A stretch of DNA of 64,000 bases from Aureobasidium sp. EXF-3400 (lineage: Eukaryota; Ascomycota; Dothideomycetes; Dothideales; Saccotheciaceae), in assembly GCA_024195585.1 (NCBI GenBank), contig SWBL01000013.1, positions 124,001-188,000 on the forward strand, written 5' to 3'. Position numbers and translations under genes: made by a program. A model generated the notes under the pieces. The model saw nothing but the letters and a program-made list of their open reading frames with translations. It had not been told where the DNA came from and did no database searches. Shown here piece by piece: positions 44,492 to 54,440 of this stretch. The first letter of the stretch is position 1; every line of letters begins with the position of its first letter.

Positions 44492-47266
44492 TTAGTTCCA
44501 GGCCCAATCCCAATCACCATGACCATTCCACATCCATCGGCCGCCGTAGTAGCGAGCCCAAGCAGGTTGCGGTGGTGGTTTAGGTATGGTGGTCGCAATC
44601 TCGGTGGCTGTAGGCTTGACCGATGTGATACTGTTCCACCAGCTAGATACAGCTCGGCGCATTCTGACGCTCTGAGTCAAGCGTGAGCCTGAGATAACGT
44701 TGCTGTTACTTGGGACAGGCTGGCCGAGTTGGCTCTTCAGCCAGCAAATTCCACTACCCTGGCCAGAACTACCCCCGACGTACGTCCAGGCTGTGCACTT
44801 CGGGTCTTTGTCGCAAGCAGTCGTGCAGTCCATAAAAGAGTTAGTTGCCGGAACATTGGCGTATGCACCGTAGTTGGTATCGCTGTTTTTGAAGAGGGTA
44901 TAATTGCTACCGGCCGAATTTATAGCCCAAGACGTTGAGGCGGTCGAGGTACTGGAAGTTGAGGAGCTTGCCGTTGGGGAACCTGAAGACACTGCCAGAT
45001 TGCTTGTGGCAATACTACTCCCAGATGCACCTGATGATTGAGCTTTGACGGCCAAAAAACCTGCAACGTAGTTTGGCCCAGCAACGACCGCACTGCCTAG
45101 AGCGTCTTTGTACCAACATTGACCTGAGCCAATGCCTCCATTGCCGCCAACGTACGTGAAAGCGACGCATCTCGAATCGCTATCACAGCTATTCATGCAA
45201 TCTTTCCAGGAAGCAGAAGCTTTGCTATTGCTGTAGGATCCTATGTTCGTATCAGAGCTGCAGCGCATAAAGTAGAGCGACCCGTTCTGGGATGTGATGA
45301 AACTCTGCGTTGCAGCATCAGGACAAAGTATGGCTGAAGGACTCGCGAGAGGGAAAACACTTGAAGAACTGATCACTATTGCGGACGAAGAAGTCATGGA
45401 CCCCGAAGAGGCGTTGGATGCAGAAGAGTTGTTCGCAGACAGAACGCCGGAGATGTAGTTGTTCGGGGCTGACGAGAAAGTACCCGAAGCGCTCTTCAGA
45501 TAACAAATGCCGGACCCATCTCCATTAGAGTTGCCGACGTATGTAAATGCTGTGCAACCTGTGTCCGCTGCTTCATCACATAAACTCAAGCAATCTAGAT
45601 AAGAGTGAAGAGGGTAAGCGCTTGTGTAAGACGCTTTGCTAGAGTCAGAGGCACACTTGATGGTATATGCGTTGCTCCCTCGGTTCGCCAGACTCTGTCC
45701 GTCTGCATCAGGACATAATGGTCCCGGAGTTGTTGATGACGATGCGACAGAGCTCGAGGCAGTGGTCGCGCTTTGCGAATCGACAACGGCCAATAATGCA
45801 GAGGAAGATGAAGGAAGCGATGCGGTAATTGAAGTACTTGATCTTGATGTCGCTGACAAAGACGATCCTTGCAAAGTAGTCATAGGACTACTGGACGCAC
45901 TGGAGGTCTTAGAAGTGCTGATGCTCGAAGTTGGGCTGATAGTAGTGGTTGGTAGTGGCGTAGACGAAACAGTAATGGTAGAAACTGAACTAGCGCTCGT
46001 GCTCACAGATGTGGAACGGGATGAGCTAGTCGAGACAGTTGTAGAAACCGACGTCGATGATGCACTCACAAGCGCGCAATCCGTAGAAACACAATAACCG
46101 TAATTCAGCCACATGTTGTAGCACAGTGGAGGATCAACCGCCGGATTCCATGCCATGAATTGCTCGTTGGAGATATTGAACTTTGCAGCGATCCCAAGGC
46201 ACGTATCTCCCGACTTGGCGGTATACCACTGAGTGCAGCCAGAGACAATTCCGTTCTGAGTCGGTGCTGGTGGCGGAATGCCAGAACATGTTGTGGATAC
46301 TTTGACTGCCACAGAAGAAGAACCTGTACTTTTCGTTTGAGTACCAGTGCTGGAAGTGGGTGTACTTGTTGTACTGGAAGGAGAAACGGCGGGTGCCGAG
46401 AGGTACTTTATGCTACCAGAGCTTCCAGAATTGTCCGTATAGTTGTAGGCGTAGGCAGGATTGTAGTTGGTGATCTGGACGCTCTTGACATACATGGTGA
46501 AAGGAGCTTGTGTGTAGTCTGTATATCCTCCTGCCCAGCTAACGGTACCCCACGCATTTCCATAATCTCCTGCTGCCCAAATTCCCAACTGAAATTTTGC
46601 TGGTGTTTGAGGATATTGATGAGTGACGTTGTCAGCATTGGCAGCGTACAGGGTTCTAACAATTGTGCCGTCAACTGACCAAGTCAAGGCTGTAGAAGTC
46701 CAGTCAACGGTATAAGTATGGAACTGTGTCTGAGGTGATGCGACATTGAAAAAACTTGCTCTGTCATAGTCGCCGGTTATACCCTGTCGACAACAGTCAG
46801 TGATAAGCTCAGTCTGCCTTGTTCCTGGTATACGGACCTTTCCATAGTAGTTGTTCTGTCCCTTCGAGACAGTGTCCCCGAAGTTGTTTCCACTGAATTC
46901 TAAGTCAATCTCATCCAGGTCGTCGGACAGGAGAACGGCAGAGGAGACAATGCCTGTTCCTGAAGCAACTTGAGCTACAACCTGAGTTCGGCCGTAATGA
47001 ATATAGAAATTTGTGGCCAATTGAGGAGAGTCAAAGCGCTTGGCTACGGTGAACTCAGCTCCTTTAGAACTGAAGTTGAGATTGGCGTAATTCGAGAGAG
47101 TCCAATCAGGTGGTATAGTCGTTTGCTGTGTAAAATCGATAGTATAAGTACTATTTGCCAGTCCTATGTTGGGAGGACATCTCGTGTTCAATGGGTTGCA
47201 TGTGTCTGCAACAGCGCCGACTGCAGCAAACGCCAACAATGTGATCAAGAAAAGTTTACTCATCAT
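44492..47266 (-). CDS. CRH-type GH16 glucan/chitin transglycosylase with LysM and three apple-like domains
   Basis: Single exon, 924 aa from the first ATG at 47266. MMSKLFLITLLAFAAVGAVA is a signal peptide. Residues 35-290 form the GH16 domain with the catalytic motif EIDLEF (Glu119, Asp121, Glu123) and the usual N-terminal CNPLNTRCPPNIGL. This is the CRH family that cross-links chitin to beta-glucan. A LysM chitin-binding domain follows at about 345-392 (WYTAKSGDTCLGIAAKFNISNEQFMAWNP). After a long Ser/Thr-rich linker come three PAN/apple-like modules near 517-607, 647-736 and 783-862, each with a CxxxCD...CxAFTYVG core. The C-terminus is Trp-rich (RWMWNGHGDWDWAWN) with no clear GPI signal, unlike most Crh proteins. 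It probably acts in the wall. The module order is unusual. Confidence 0.87.
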   Translation of the reverse strand: MMSKLFLITLLAFAAVGAVADTCNPLNTRCPPNIGLANSTYTIDFTQQTTIPPDWTLSNYANLNFSSKGAEFTVAKRFDSPQLATNFYIHYGRTQVVAQVASGTGIVSSAVLLSDDLDEIDLEFSGNNFGDTVSKGQNNYYGKVRIPGTRQTELITDCCRQGITGDYDRASFFNVASPQTQFHTYTVDWTSTALTWSVDGTIVRTLYAANADNVTHQYPQTPAKFQLGIWAAGDYGNAWGTVSWAGGYTDYTQAPFTMYVKSVQITNYNPAYAYNYTDNSGSSGSIKYLSAPAVSPSSTTSTPTSSTGTQTKSTGSSSVAVKVSTTCSGIPPPAPTQNGIVSGCTQWYTAKSGDTCLGIAAKFNISNEQFMAWNPAVDPPLCYNMWLNYGYCVSTDCALVSASSTSVSTTVSTSSSRSTSVSTSASSVSTITVSSTPLPTTTISPTSSISTSKTSSASSSPMTTLQGSSLSATSRSSTSITASLPSSSSALLAVVDSQSATTASSSVASSSTTPGPLCPDADGQSLANRGSNAYTIKCASDSSKASYTSAYPLHSYLDCLSLCDEAADTGCTAFTYVGNSNGDGSGICYLKSASGTFSSAPNNYISGVLSANNSSASNASSGSMTSSSAIVISSSSVFPLASPSAILCPDAATQSFITSQNGSLYFMRCSSDTNIGSYSNSKASASWKDCMNSCDSDSRCVAFTYVGGNGGIGSGQCWYKDALGSAVVAGPNYVAGFLAVKAQSSGASGSSIATSNLAVSSGSPTASSSTSSTSTASTSWAINSAGSNYTLFKNSDTNYGAYANVPATNSFMDCTTACDKDPKCTAWTYVGGSSGQGSGICWLKSQLGQPVPSNSNVISGSRLTQSVRMRRAVSSWWNSITSVKPTATEIATTIPKPPPQPAWARYYGGRWMWNGHGDWDWAWN

Positions 47267-48270
47267 GCGTATACCTCGAAGATGCCTGTAGACCAAGTGA
47301 TTGCACAGAGCTGCAGCAGAGACGTATACTCAGGCAAAGTCGTAAAACAACGACCATGACAATGAAAGTGCTATACCTACCCATTTCCGGCTTCTTACTC
47401 ATTTCGACCAGCAGACAAAGAGACACAGGTATGGCTGTATAGCTGCAGAGCACTTTGCGATTTCGACACAAAGACCATGCTTCGCGTGAAAGCGGATCGG
47501 TAAATTGCTATCAGCCATCGACTGATCTAGGATACAGTTGCTTTCGCTTCGACTTGATGGCCGAATAATATTCCTGCAAATTGCTATGATTCGGGACGCC
47601 TGAGTCAAAATTCGTTGTGAAGAACGATCGAGGCCATGATTGATTGAAGATCGGGTTCTTCTTCGCGCCCATAGCCTGTCCACGTCATTCTTAGCGCTTA
47701 CGTTGCAGTTCAGATCTGACTACAGTTTTGAGCTCGTTAATGCAAAAGCATGCCGCTGACTCTAAAGTTGCAGTGAAGATTCTCTCGACCATGAGTATAC
47801 ATGATTTATTCGAATATAGCTTTGGCAAGCAATAATCAGAAGGTCTCGAAGCTCTCGAAGGGATGGAAGCAATCAATGCGCGAGCCCGTGCATAGTACCT
47901 CGGGAGGCGGTCTCTATTTCTGGTCCACGTGTTTCGATAAGATAAGGAGCTGTGACGTAAGCTCGGATTTTTTGCGAAATTTTGTCTCGAGGCCTCTCGC
48001 CGGACCAGCCGGTAGTCTCAAACCCCTTGCCCATTGATCACAGGCGGAACCATGCACAAAGATTTCATGGAACGTCATGGCAGATTGGTAAGAAGCTCAA
48101 GCGAACTGTTGACTCAACAGTGTTGAGCTATCTTTTGTAAGCAGGCAGTGGCGGAGATAACTAGGTGAGCTATTGGAGGGGCAAAGGCCTCTTTAATAAA
48201 GGCCAATTCTCCATCTCCTGACATCTGTTCATCCTTACCTCTCCATTTCCGATCACTCCACATCACCAAA
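47267..48270. promoter_or_regulatory. Divergent promoter region, CRH-type gene and ADH
   Basis: About 1 kb between two divergent genes. The right part (about 48180-48270) is pyrimidine rich and ends CACCAAAATG, a leader typical of strong fungal genes. TTTAATAAAGGCC at about 48191 is a possible TATA-like element. No repeat or RNA gene recognised. Confidence 0.45.
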
Positions 48271-49272
48271 ATGACTTACTCCTACACTGTTTACAAGGGC
48301 TCCGAGTCCGGTGCCATCAAGAAGGCCACCAACACCAAGCCCGAGCTCAAGGGCGACCAGGTCTACATGAGAATCACCGCCTCCGGTCTCTGCGGTACTG
48401 ACTTGCACTACCGCAAGGCCGATATGGCTCTCGGCCACGAGGGTGTCGGTGTCGTCGAGGAGACTGGTCCTGCCTGCACTCTCCTCAAGAAGGGTGACCG
48501 CGTTGGTTGGGGTTACGAGCACGACTCTTGCTCCCACTGCGAGCAGTGCTTGAAGGGTACTGAGACCTACTGCCCCGAGAGAAAGATGTACGGTTACGCC
48601 GACGCTGACCAGGGTTCTTTCGCTACCCACGGTGTCTGGCGCGAGGCCTTCCTCTTCAAGATCCCCGACAGCCTTCCCGATGAGGCTGCCGCTCCTCTCC
48701 AGTGCGGTGGTGCCACCGTCTTCAACGCTCTTCACATGTACAACACCCAGCCTACTGACCGTGTCGGTATTGTCGGCGTTGGCGGTCTCGGTCACTTGGC
48801 CATCCAGTTCGCCGCTAAGATGGGTTGCGAAGTCGTCGTCTTCTCCAGCACCGACTCCAAGAAGGATGAGGCTATGAAGCTCGGCGCCAGCGAGTTCTAT
48901 GCCACCAAGGGTGTCAAGGAGCTCAAGGACGTCAAGCCCATCAACCAACTGCTTGTCACTACCTCCTTCCAGCCCGACTGGAACATCTACCTCCCCATCA
49001 TGGCCCCTGGCGGTACCATCTTCCCTCTCTCCGTCGCTGAGGGTGACTTCGCCATCCCCTACATGGGTCTCCTTTCCCAGGGTCTTACCATCCAGGGTTC
49101 CGTTGTCGCTCCTCGCTTCATCCACAAGAGAATGCTCGAGTTCGCCGCCCACCACCAGATCAAGCCCATCACCCAGCACTACGACATGTCTGAGGAGGGA
49201 ATTGAGAAGGCCATGAAGGACCTTGACGACGGCAACGTCAGATACAGAGCCGTTCTGTTCAACAAGGCCTAA
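48271..49272 (+). CDS. Zinc-dependent alcohol dehydrogenase (MDR/CAD type), strongly expressed
   Basis: Single exon, 333 aa. Zinc-dependent MDR features: catalytic Cys40 (SGLCGTDLHYRK), GHEGVGVVEETG, a structural zinc Cys cluster (CSHCEQCLKGTETYC), and the Rossmann motif GIVGVGGLGHLAIQFAAKMG with VVVFSSTDSKK, which suggests NADP use. These resemble the CAD-like fungal Adh6/cinnamyl-alcohol group, which reduces aldehydes with NADPH. Codon use is extreme, with C-ending codons almost throughout, unlike most genes here, so expression must be high. That bias also creates a 308-codon open frame on the other strand, which is an artefact. The leader is pyrimidine rich. Exact substrate unknown. Confidence 0.92.
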   Translation: MTYSYTVYKGSESGAIKKATNTKPELKGDQVYMRITASGLCGTDLHYRKADMALGHEGVGVVEETGPACTLLKKGDRVGWGYEHDSCSHCEQCLKGTETYCPERKMYGYADADQGSFATHGVWREAFLFKIPDSLPDEAAAPLQCGGATVFNALHMYNTQPTDRVGIVGVGGLGHLAIQFAAKMGCEVVVFSSTDSKKDEAMKLGASEFYATKGVKELKDVKPINQLLVTTSFQPDWNIYLPIMAPGGTIFPLSVAEGDFAIPYMGLLSQGLTIQGSVVAPRFIHKRMLEFAAHHQIKPITQHYDMSEEGIEKAMKDLDDGNVRYRAVLFNKA

Positions 49273-49539
49273 AAAGTTATGATATCATGTCTTGGATAAT
49301 ACCCAGCAAGCTATTGAGCTGCTTATAAGACTAGCAGGGCTACGTCTATGAATGTTGCATACAAAGAATAAAATAGCTAATACCGATTTTCAACTGCCAT
49401 ATTGTGTTTCCGTTCATGTTACTATGAGTTATCAATGAGCTTGTTCTAATTGTCGTTGATGAACAGCGCCTTTAACTTTAAACACTGTTTTGCATTCTCA
49501 TACTTCGAAGCTTGCCGTAGTTCCAAGTCTGCATACACG

Positions 49540-49862
49540 ACTTAGTACGGCGTCGTTCCTTCCAACTCCCTTGCTATATCGACTATCCTTCAATCTCTCC
49601 CAGTTGCGCCAGACGGCATAAGGAGTAAGCCGCTATCTTTCTGTTGTGGTTGAGCAAGCCTGATACTACATAAATCCATGCTGATGATGAGACAGCCGTT
49701 TTTCTCCGTACACTCTGAAGCTGGGTGACATAAATATGCTGTCATGGGTAAGAGCAAAACATCCATAGTTTCTAGAACCTTTGCCGCTTGGCAAGACAGC
49801 TTCATATGCTTGGCTTGAAGCTTCAAAAGCGCTTTCAAGCCGACAGTTTCTGCAGCAGCCAA
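49540..49862 (-). pseudogene. Decayed fragment of an amidase (allophanate-hydrolase-like)
   Basis: The open part reads LKLQAKHMKLSCQAAKVLETMDVLLLPMTAY...MDLCSI...GATGRD, which is the amidase-signature family C-terminal pattern: a DVLL-P-T strand, then MDLCSIALP and G-ATGRD. The protein carries a TGA exactly where Gly-Arg should continue. The next codons read RIVDIARELEG in the same frame, which is the expected continuation. The catalytic Ser-Ser-Lys region, which lies further N-terminal, is missing. Sequence between DVLLLP and MDLCSI is shortened or scrambled. Allophanate hydrolase is the closest match by motif. This is a remnant, not a working gene. Confidence 0.6.
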
Positions 49863-50099
49863 TGAAGACAGGTCTCGGATAATTTATTTGACTATGCCCC
49901 AGTCGACCTCGTGGGCTTATCCTCCAGCTGCTTGAAGTCGCTGAATAGCCTGAATACTATGATGAAAAGCATCAGAGCAGCAAGAATTCACTTTCAATAT
50001 TCTTGGTGCACCGAACACAAAGTCACCACTCTTTGGACCACGAAAGTCGACATGCCACACCCACGAAAGGCATTGTGCAGATGGACTAGGCCCTGTTCG

Positions 50100-50862
50100 A
50101 TGGTCAGCCAAACAGGTCGTGCTTCGCACAGCTTCATGAGATCCGCTAATGCACCAACACATCCGAAAAGGCCATCAAACGCACAAGCGGTGCTGTTGGT
50201 GCTGGCGACCAAGTGTGGATTGAAGCCTGCCGTACAGCTGGAGAAAATGCATATGTAAGTCAAGCACCGCTAAAATAAAAGACTGGTAGAAATAGCTCAC
50301 TCTTTCAGTATGCAACATTCGAAACCACGATCGGCAGCTTCTCTGGCTGTGCTACTTAGAACAAGATCTTTCCTCGGTGGTCACACCAGTAAGCAGCAGA
50401 TGTGCTATGCCTCGATTCACCAGAGCTCGATGAAACCTGTCCTCCAGAAAGATTCTTGACCAGGCTTGTCGATGACAGCCTCTTCTGGTAATGGCTTGAG
50501 CTAATCTATAATGTCGTGACCATGCTCACCCCTGACAAGTAGTCCATGGGTTTTGGTTCCCCAATACCAATTGTGTGGTGACCTTTAGAGGCGTTAGTCT
50601 GTTCTAGCCGTTTGGACGCGGGAAGGTCTGACAGGTCCGGGAGATGTCCCTCTCGAGTGAAATATGCATAACATGGAGTCCTACCTTTCGGGACGCTTCT
50701 AATGCTCGCTGAACTACATAAACGATCTTGCGGACACTGGCCACATTGCATGCTGTCAAATCTTCCAGGCTTTAGGAAGCCCCGCTGCATGTCAATAATG
50801 ACCAAGGCAGTAGGCTCTGGACGAACCCGAGACGCATCAGGGATAGCATCTGGTAACGCCAT
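50100..50862 (-). pseudogene. Decayed isochorismatase-family gene (biuret-hydrolase-like)
   Basis: It begins at the ATG at 50862 (MALPDAIPDASRVRP) with the catalytic-Asp block ALVIIDMQRGFLKPG, then YFTREGHLPDLSDLPASKR. A frameshift (one base lost) after GIGEPKP is followed by LLVRGEHGHDII in another frame. Stop codons and further shifts follow: EEAVIDKPGQESFW, then in another frame RALVNRGIAHLLLTGVTTE. A recognisable intron near 50237-50302 leads to CTAGFNPHLVASTNSTACAFDGLFGCVGAL. The Cys that should follow GVTTE is absent. These blocks, in order, match the biuret-hydrolase branch of isochorismatase-like enzymes. The gene is broken by several lesions and cannot make a protein. Confidence 0.7.
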
Positions 50863-53800
50863 GGTGCAGTGAAGTTGTGGAGCGTACAAAATAGGAAGGT
50901 GAAACTTGGGCAAAGCCTGAATGGCTTTCTATTTCTCGTGCCTGTTCTGATGATACCGCTCCATATCAGGCTATCCACGACATAATGGCATGTGCAATGG
51001 CTTGAAAGCACGTAGGGTTAATCGTCAATTGATGAGACACCATGTCGTATGCAACAATGGCGGTTGAGGAGCTGTCGCAATCTCACAAAGTTACGCTACC
51101 GGTATAAGACTCAAACTCTATCTGTTCTCGTCCATAGCTTCGTGCCTAGTGCACGTGGTTGTCACCACTGTCAGTATGCGCGGGCAGAAAAACCATCAAC
51201 CTTGTTGTCATGACCGACCGTGATTTATGATGACAAAAGTTGTGTTTTGAGCAATTGTGGTTGATGATGAGGTGGTCTGATGATGTACATGCTGAAAGTT
51301 CTTTATGTATCTCCGCCTTACTCGTCTGTCACGATTGAACCTTGCCAACAAACGACTATCATGTATGGACGGCTGGCAGTCACATGAAGGTTCCTTCCCC
51401 TAAACCAAAACTACCACCGTGTGGCTTTGACAATACGCTCCAGTCTGCAGAAAGAGTTAGTGTTAAAGGAGATGGTGTCATCGAGACTATCTCCTTAGCC
51501 ACACTCTTGGGAAAGTGATTGTACGTTTTGATAGCTTGAGATACCATTACATCTCCTTATGAAAGAGGTGCGATGGTGATATCTTGTGGCAGTTCTGAGT
51601 GACAGAAAGATTCCAGCATTGGCCAAACTCGATGCGTCTCACCACTGTCGATATGCTTCGTGCCTGACCAGTGTGATCTCGTTCGTGCCGATATGTAAAT
51701 CCACGCGACTTGAGTTGTATGCGAATGGCACAACTGTGGCTAAAGATGTTCATCAAGGTGCGCCAGATCGGCGACAGTCAAGGAGAAAGCTTACCTAATA
51801 GGCATGGACGGTGCATACTATTGCATAACAATAACTGTTACATGGGCAAGCCTAATAGACTTGGTCCGATACCTCCTTGAGCAAGACCTTCATTGACTCC
51901 ATCTTGGCTTCACGTAATGATATTGGTCACTGCAATACCCTGAAGCTCCAGGCCACCACCAAGTACGAACAGAACGTCTAGGGCAAGTACAATCCATGTG
52001 TTCGAGCAACTCCACGACAGGATCGCTCTCCCAAGTGGTCTCTACTCTCAAATGTGTGTTTATGAGATGCGATACTATACTTGAGTAGTACAAACTTACT
52101 TTCCAGTAAAGATCTATGATGACCACACCCAAGTTGAACTCTGTTATTATACAACACTAAAGAGGTTTTCTGTCACGAGTGACAATGGATGGAAATGCAA
52201 AGACAAAAACAATACGGGACTGGCGAGCCTCGTCACAACAAACCATAAGCAGCGATGCGGGAACGCAGTAACGAATGGATCGATGATTGATTCATGACCC
52301 GACATATCCGATACAGTAGCTCTTCGCTAACGTCTGCGGCTTGACAGTTGTCAATGCTGCCTTGAAGTTCAAAGTTCTGGCCCTATTTTGAGCCTCATAA
52401 ATGCATCGCCGCGCCTGCCGTCCGAAGGGGCAGAATCTTCGCAACTCGCGCTTGCTCTGTCTCTTTACTCACCTGCGCACTTTTTCCGAGTCGAGACAAC
52501 GAAATTCATACTTCGTCAGTGTTTTGCGGGACTTTTCTGTGATCCTTGATACATCGTCCACTTTTCCTCTTAAATTTCGAAACACCACATCGATCGCGCC
52601 CCTATCGCATACGTCGGCAGAGGATGTAACCAGTTCCTTGCTTCATAGGAGGAAGGGTAACGTCCGCTGTTGCATTGTCACTGTACAACCTGCTTGAGCA
52701 TTAAAGTCAGAGCCCAGCGAACAGCCATTTCGTTCGACATTGCAAGAAGACGCCCACAGGGTGCCCTTCTCCGCCTGCACACACTACAGTCATCTCGGAG
52801 AACTTGTATCAGGTCGTTCCGCCGTGCATCAATGTTAGGTCGATGCGTACTCGTGTCGCCAGAAGCAACCCGATTCAGCATTGTTGCGAGTCCCCAGCTC
52901 TGCTACTGGGCAGGCAATACTTCCTGCTTGTAAGACTTGGAGAGAACATCCAATGCAACTTCCGCAAGGACAGGCTGGCAGAAATGCATGATGTGCTAGC
53001 GCCATTCTGGCTGTATCCTACGATCACACCAACACGCCAGCACCTATGTTCGTGTCAGCAATACTACAACTCGACGGCATTCAGACGAAGACAACTGCTC
53101 AGTCGAACGTCCACCTCTGCTCTTTACCAGAGCGCTGACCATGCATCACTAAGTCACAATTCTTGCGAACGCATACTGTTGCCTGGACCACTGCCTGAAC
53201 CAGGAGTGCCTTGCATCAATCAGACGAGTTGAGAGGCTCGTTTGTTGTCAAAGCAGTACGACGTTGAATCAAGATTGACTCAAGCTAACTGGACCACAGC
53301 ATGCCTGCACCTACCTCGAGTCTACATCCTTCAGATCATCAACCCCCTAATGCCCGCCGTCACCGCCTAGCTCCATTATTCTTGTTGTCCTGGTGCATAG
53401 TATCTCAAGTAGCGCGCTACGAGAGTCCTGTCCGAGAGTCACCACCCCCTGAGCAAAATTATTGAGAGCTCAGCTCGAGAACGAACACAAATACCAAGAG
53501 GCGTTATTACGCGTGTGACGTGAAGAAGGATATCTCTCAAGCATCAATGGCTTGCATGAAGCAGACTCAGGTCAGCACAATTGTTATGAGATGGTCTTCG
53601 AGACCAATCAAGCCGATTCCTCGTACAACCGACTGCGGAGTGGATGCATCTAGACTTCATGTGCGCAGGGGTATGTGACGTACCCGGAGCGCTCTGTAAG
53701 AGCGGAAGAGTATTGTGTCCCGTATGCGGAGAAGACTTCTCGTAGAACCTTTGGTTGTATGTTTCAGCTAAGACCGAGTCAATAGCCCGTCCGTGACCAC

Positions 53801-54440
53801 GACCGTTTTCTAGAACCTTCGGTATTTGCACGGATCACCCGTATCTCGATGATCTCGCCTGCTTATGAACTTGCCTAGCACTTGATTTGTGCAACAGGCA
53901 GAGCTCTAGCTGTCAAAATAGAGACAAGTGAAGAGCTGCAAAGGATGACCTCTGCGGAACGTGTGCTCCGCAAAGGATATGAACGGGGGCTTGAAATGGT
54001 GACGGAGGGTGTCCGAAGGCGACGGAGGGTGTCCGAAAGCGACACGAGCCGACGCCGCCGGGCGGGATTGACGTTTCGGCTTGGTGCCGAAGCGCCAATG
54101 GTGTGGCAACAATTACTTCCATTTGCGAAAAGTCTTGAGGATCATGATCGTTCTTTAAAAGCTTGTTTCGTAGTTCTCGTGGTTCATGGTCTGTGTAGTA
54201 GTGAATGTGAATAGATGCCCCGTGAGTTGTGGCAAATTCTTGTCACGATATCATCAAACTACCTCTTCTTCGTGAAATGCTTATCATGTCTCATAGCCAA
54301 CAAGGATGGCGGGATGTTTGTTCATGCAAAGGCTGGATTCACCAGCGAAGTACAAAGCCTCTTCACTGCATGAATCATTTTCCTTCGTGGGTAGGTTCAT
54401 CGCGCATGTGTGTATGAACATCCGAAGTTGGTTATGTCCG
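50863..54440. other. Gene-poor tract
   Basis: About 3.6 kb with no convincing intact gene. Open frames on both strands are short and match no family I know. Possible fragments on the minus strand near 51840-52150 vaguely resemble an enzyme, but are too broken to name. A 20-bp tandem duplication is listed separately. Probably degenerated sequence. Confidence 0.5.
54001..54040. repeat. Tandem duplication of 20 bp
   Basis: GACGGAGGGTGTCCGAAGGC (54001-54020) is followed directly by a copy differing at one base (54021-54040, ending AAGC). Within a short, probably non-coding open frame. Confidence 0.75.

Noticed and set aside
48253..49179. 308-codon open frame on the minus strand opposite the alcohol dehydrogenase
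   Set aside because: Shadow of the strong C-ending codon bias of the sense gene; low-complexity sequence rich in Gly, Asp, Glu and Val, no recognisable domain.
51840..52150. Possible remnant of a nucleoside-hydrolase-like gene on the minus strand (GVVIIDLYWK, then LELQGIAVTN in another frame)
   Set aside because: Only two short matching blocks, interrupted and in different frames. Too weak to call.
52401..53232. Plus-strand frames of 98-142 codons
   Set aside because: Cys/Arg/Ser-rich with no domain; composition fits random translation.
53882..54214. Plus-strand 110-codon frame with Arg-rich block
   Set aside because: Its Arg-rich block is produced by the tandem 20-bp duplication; no domain and no conservation signal visible.
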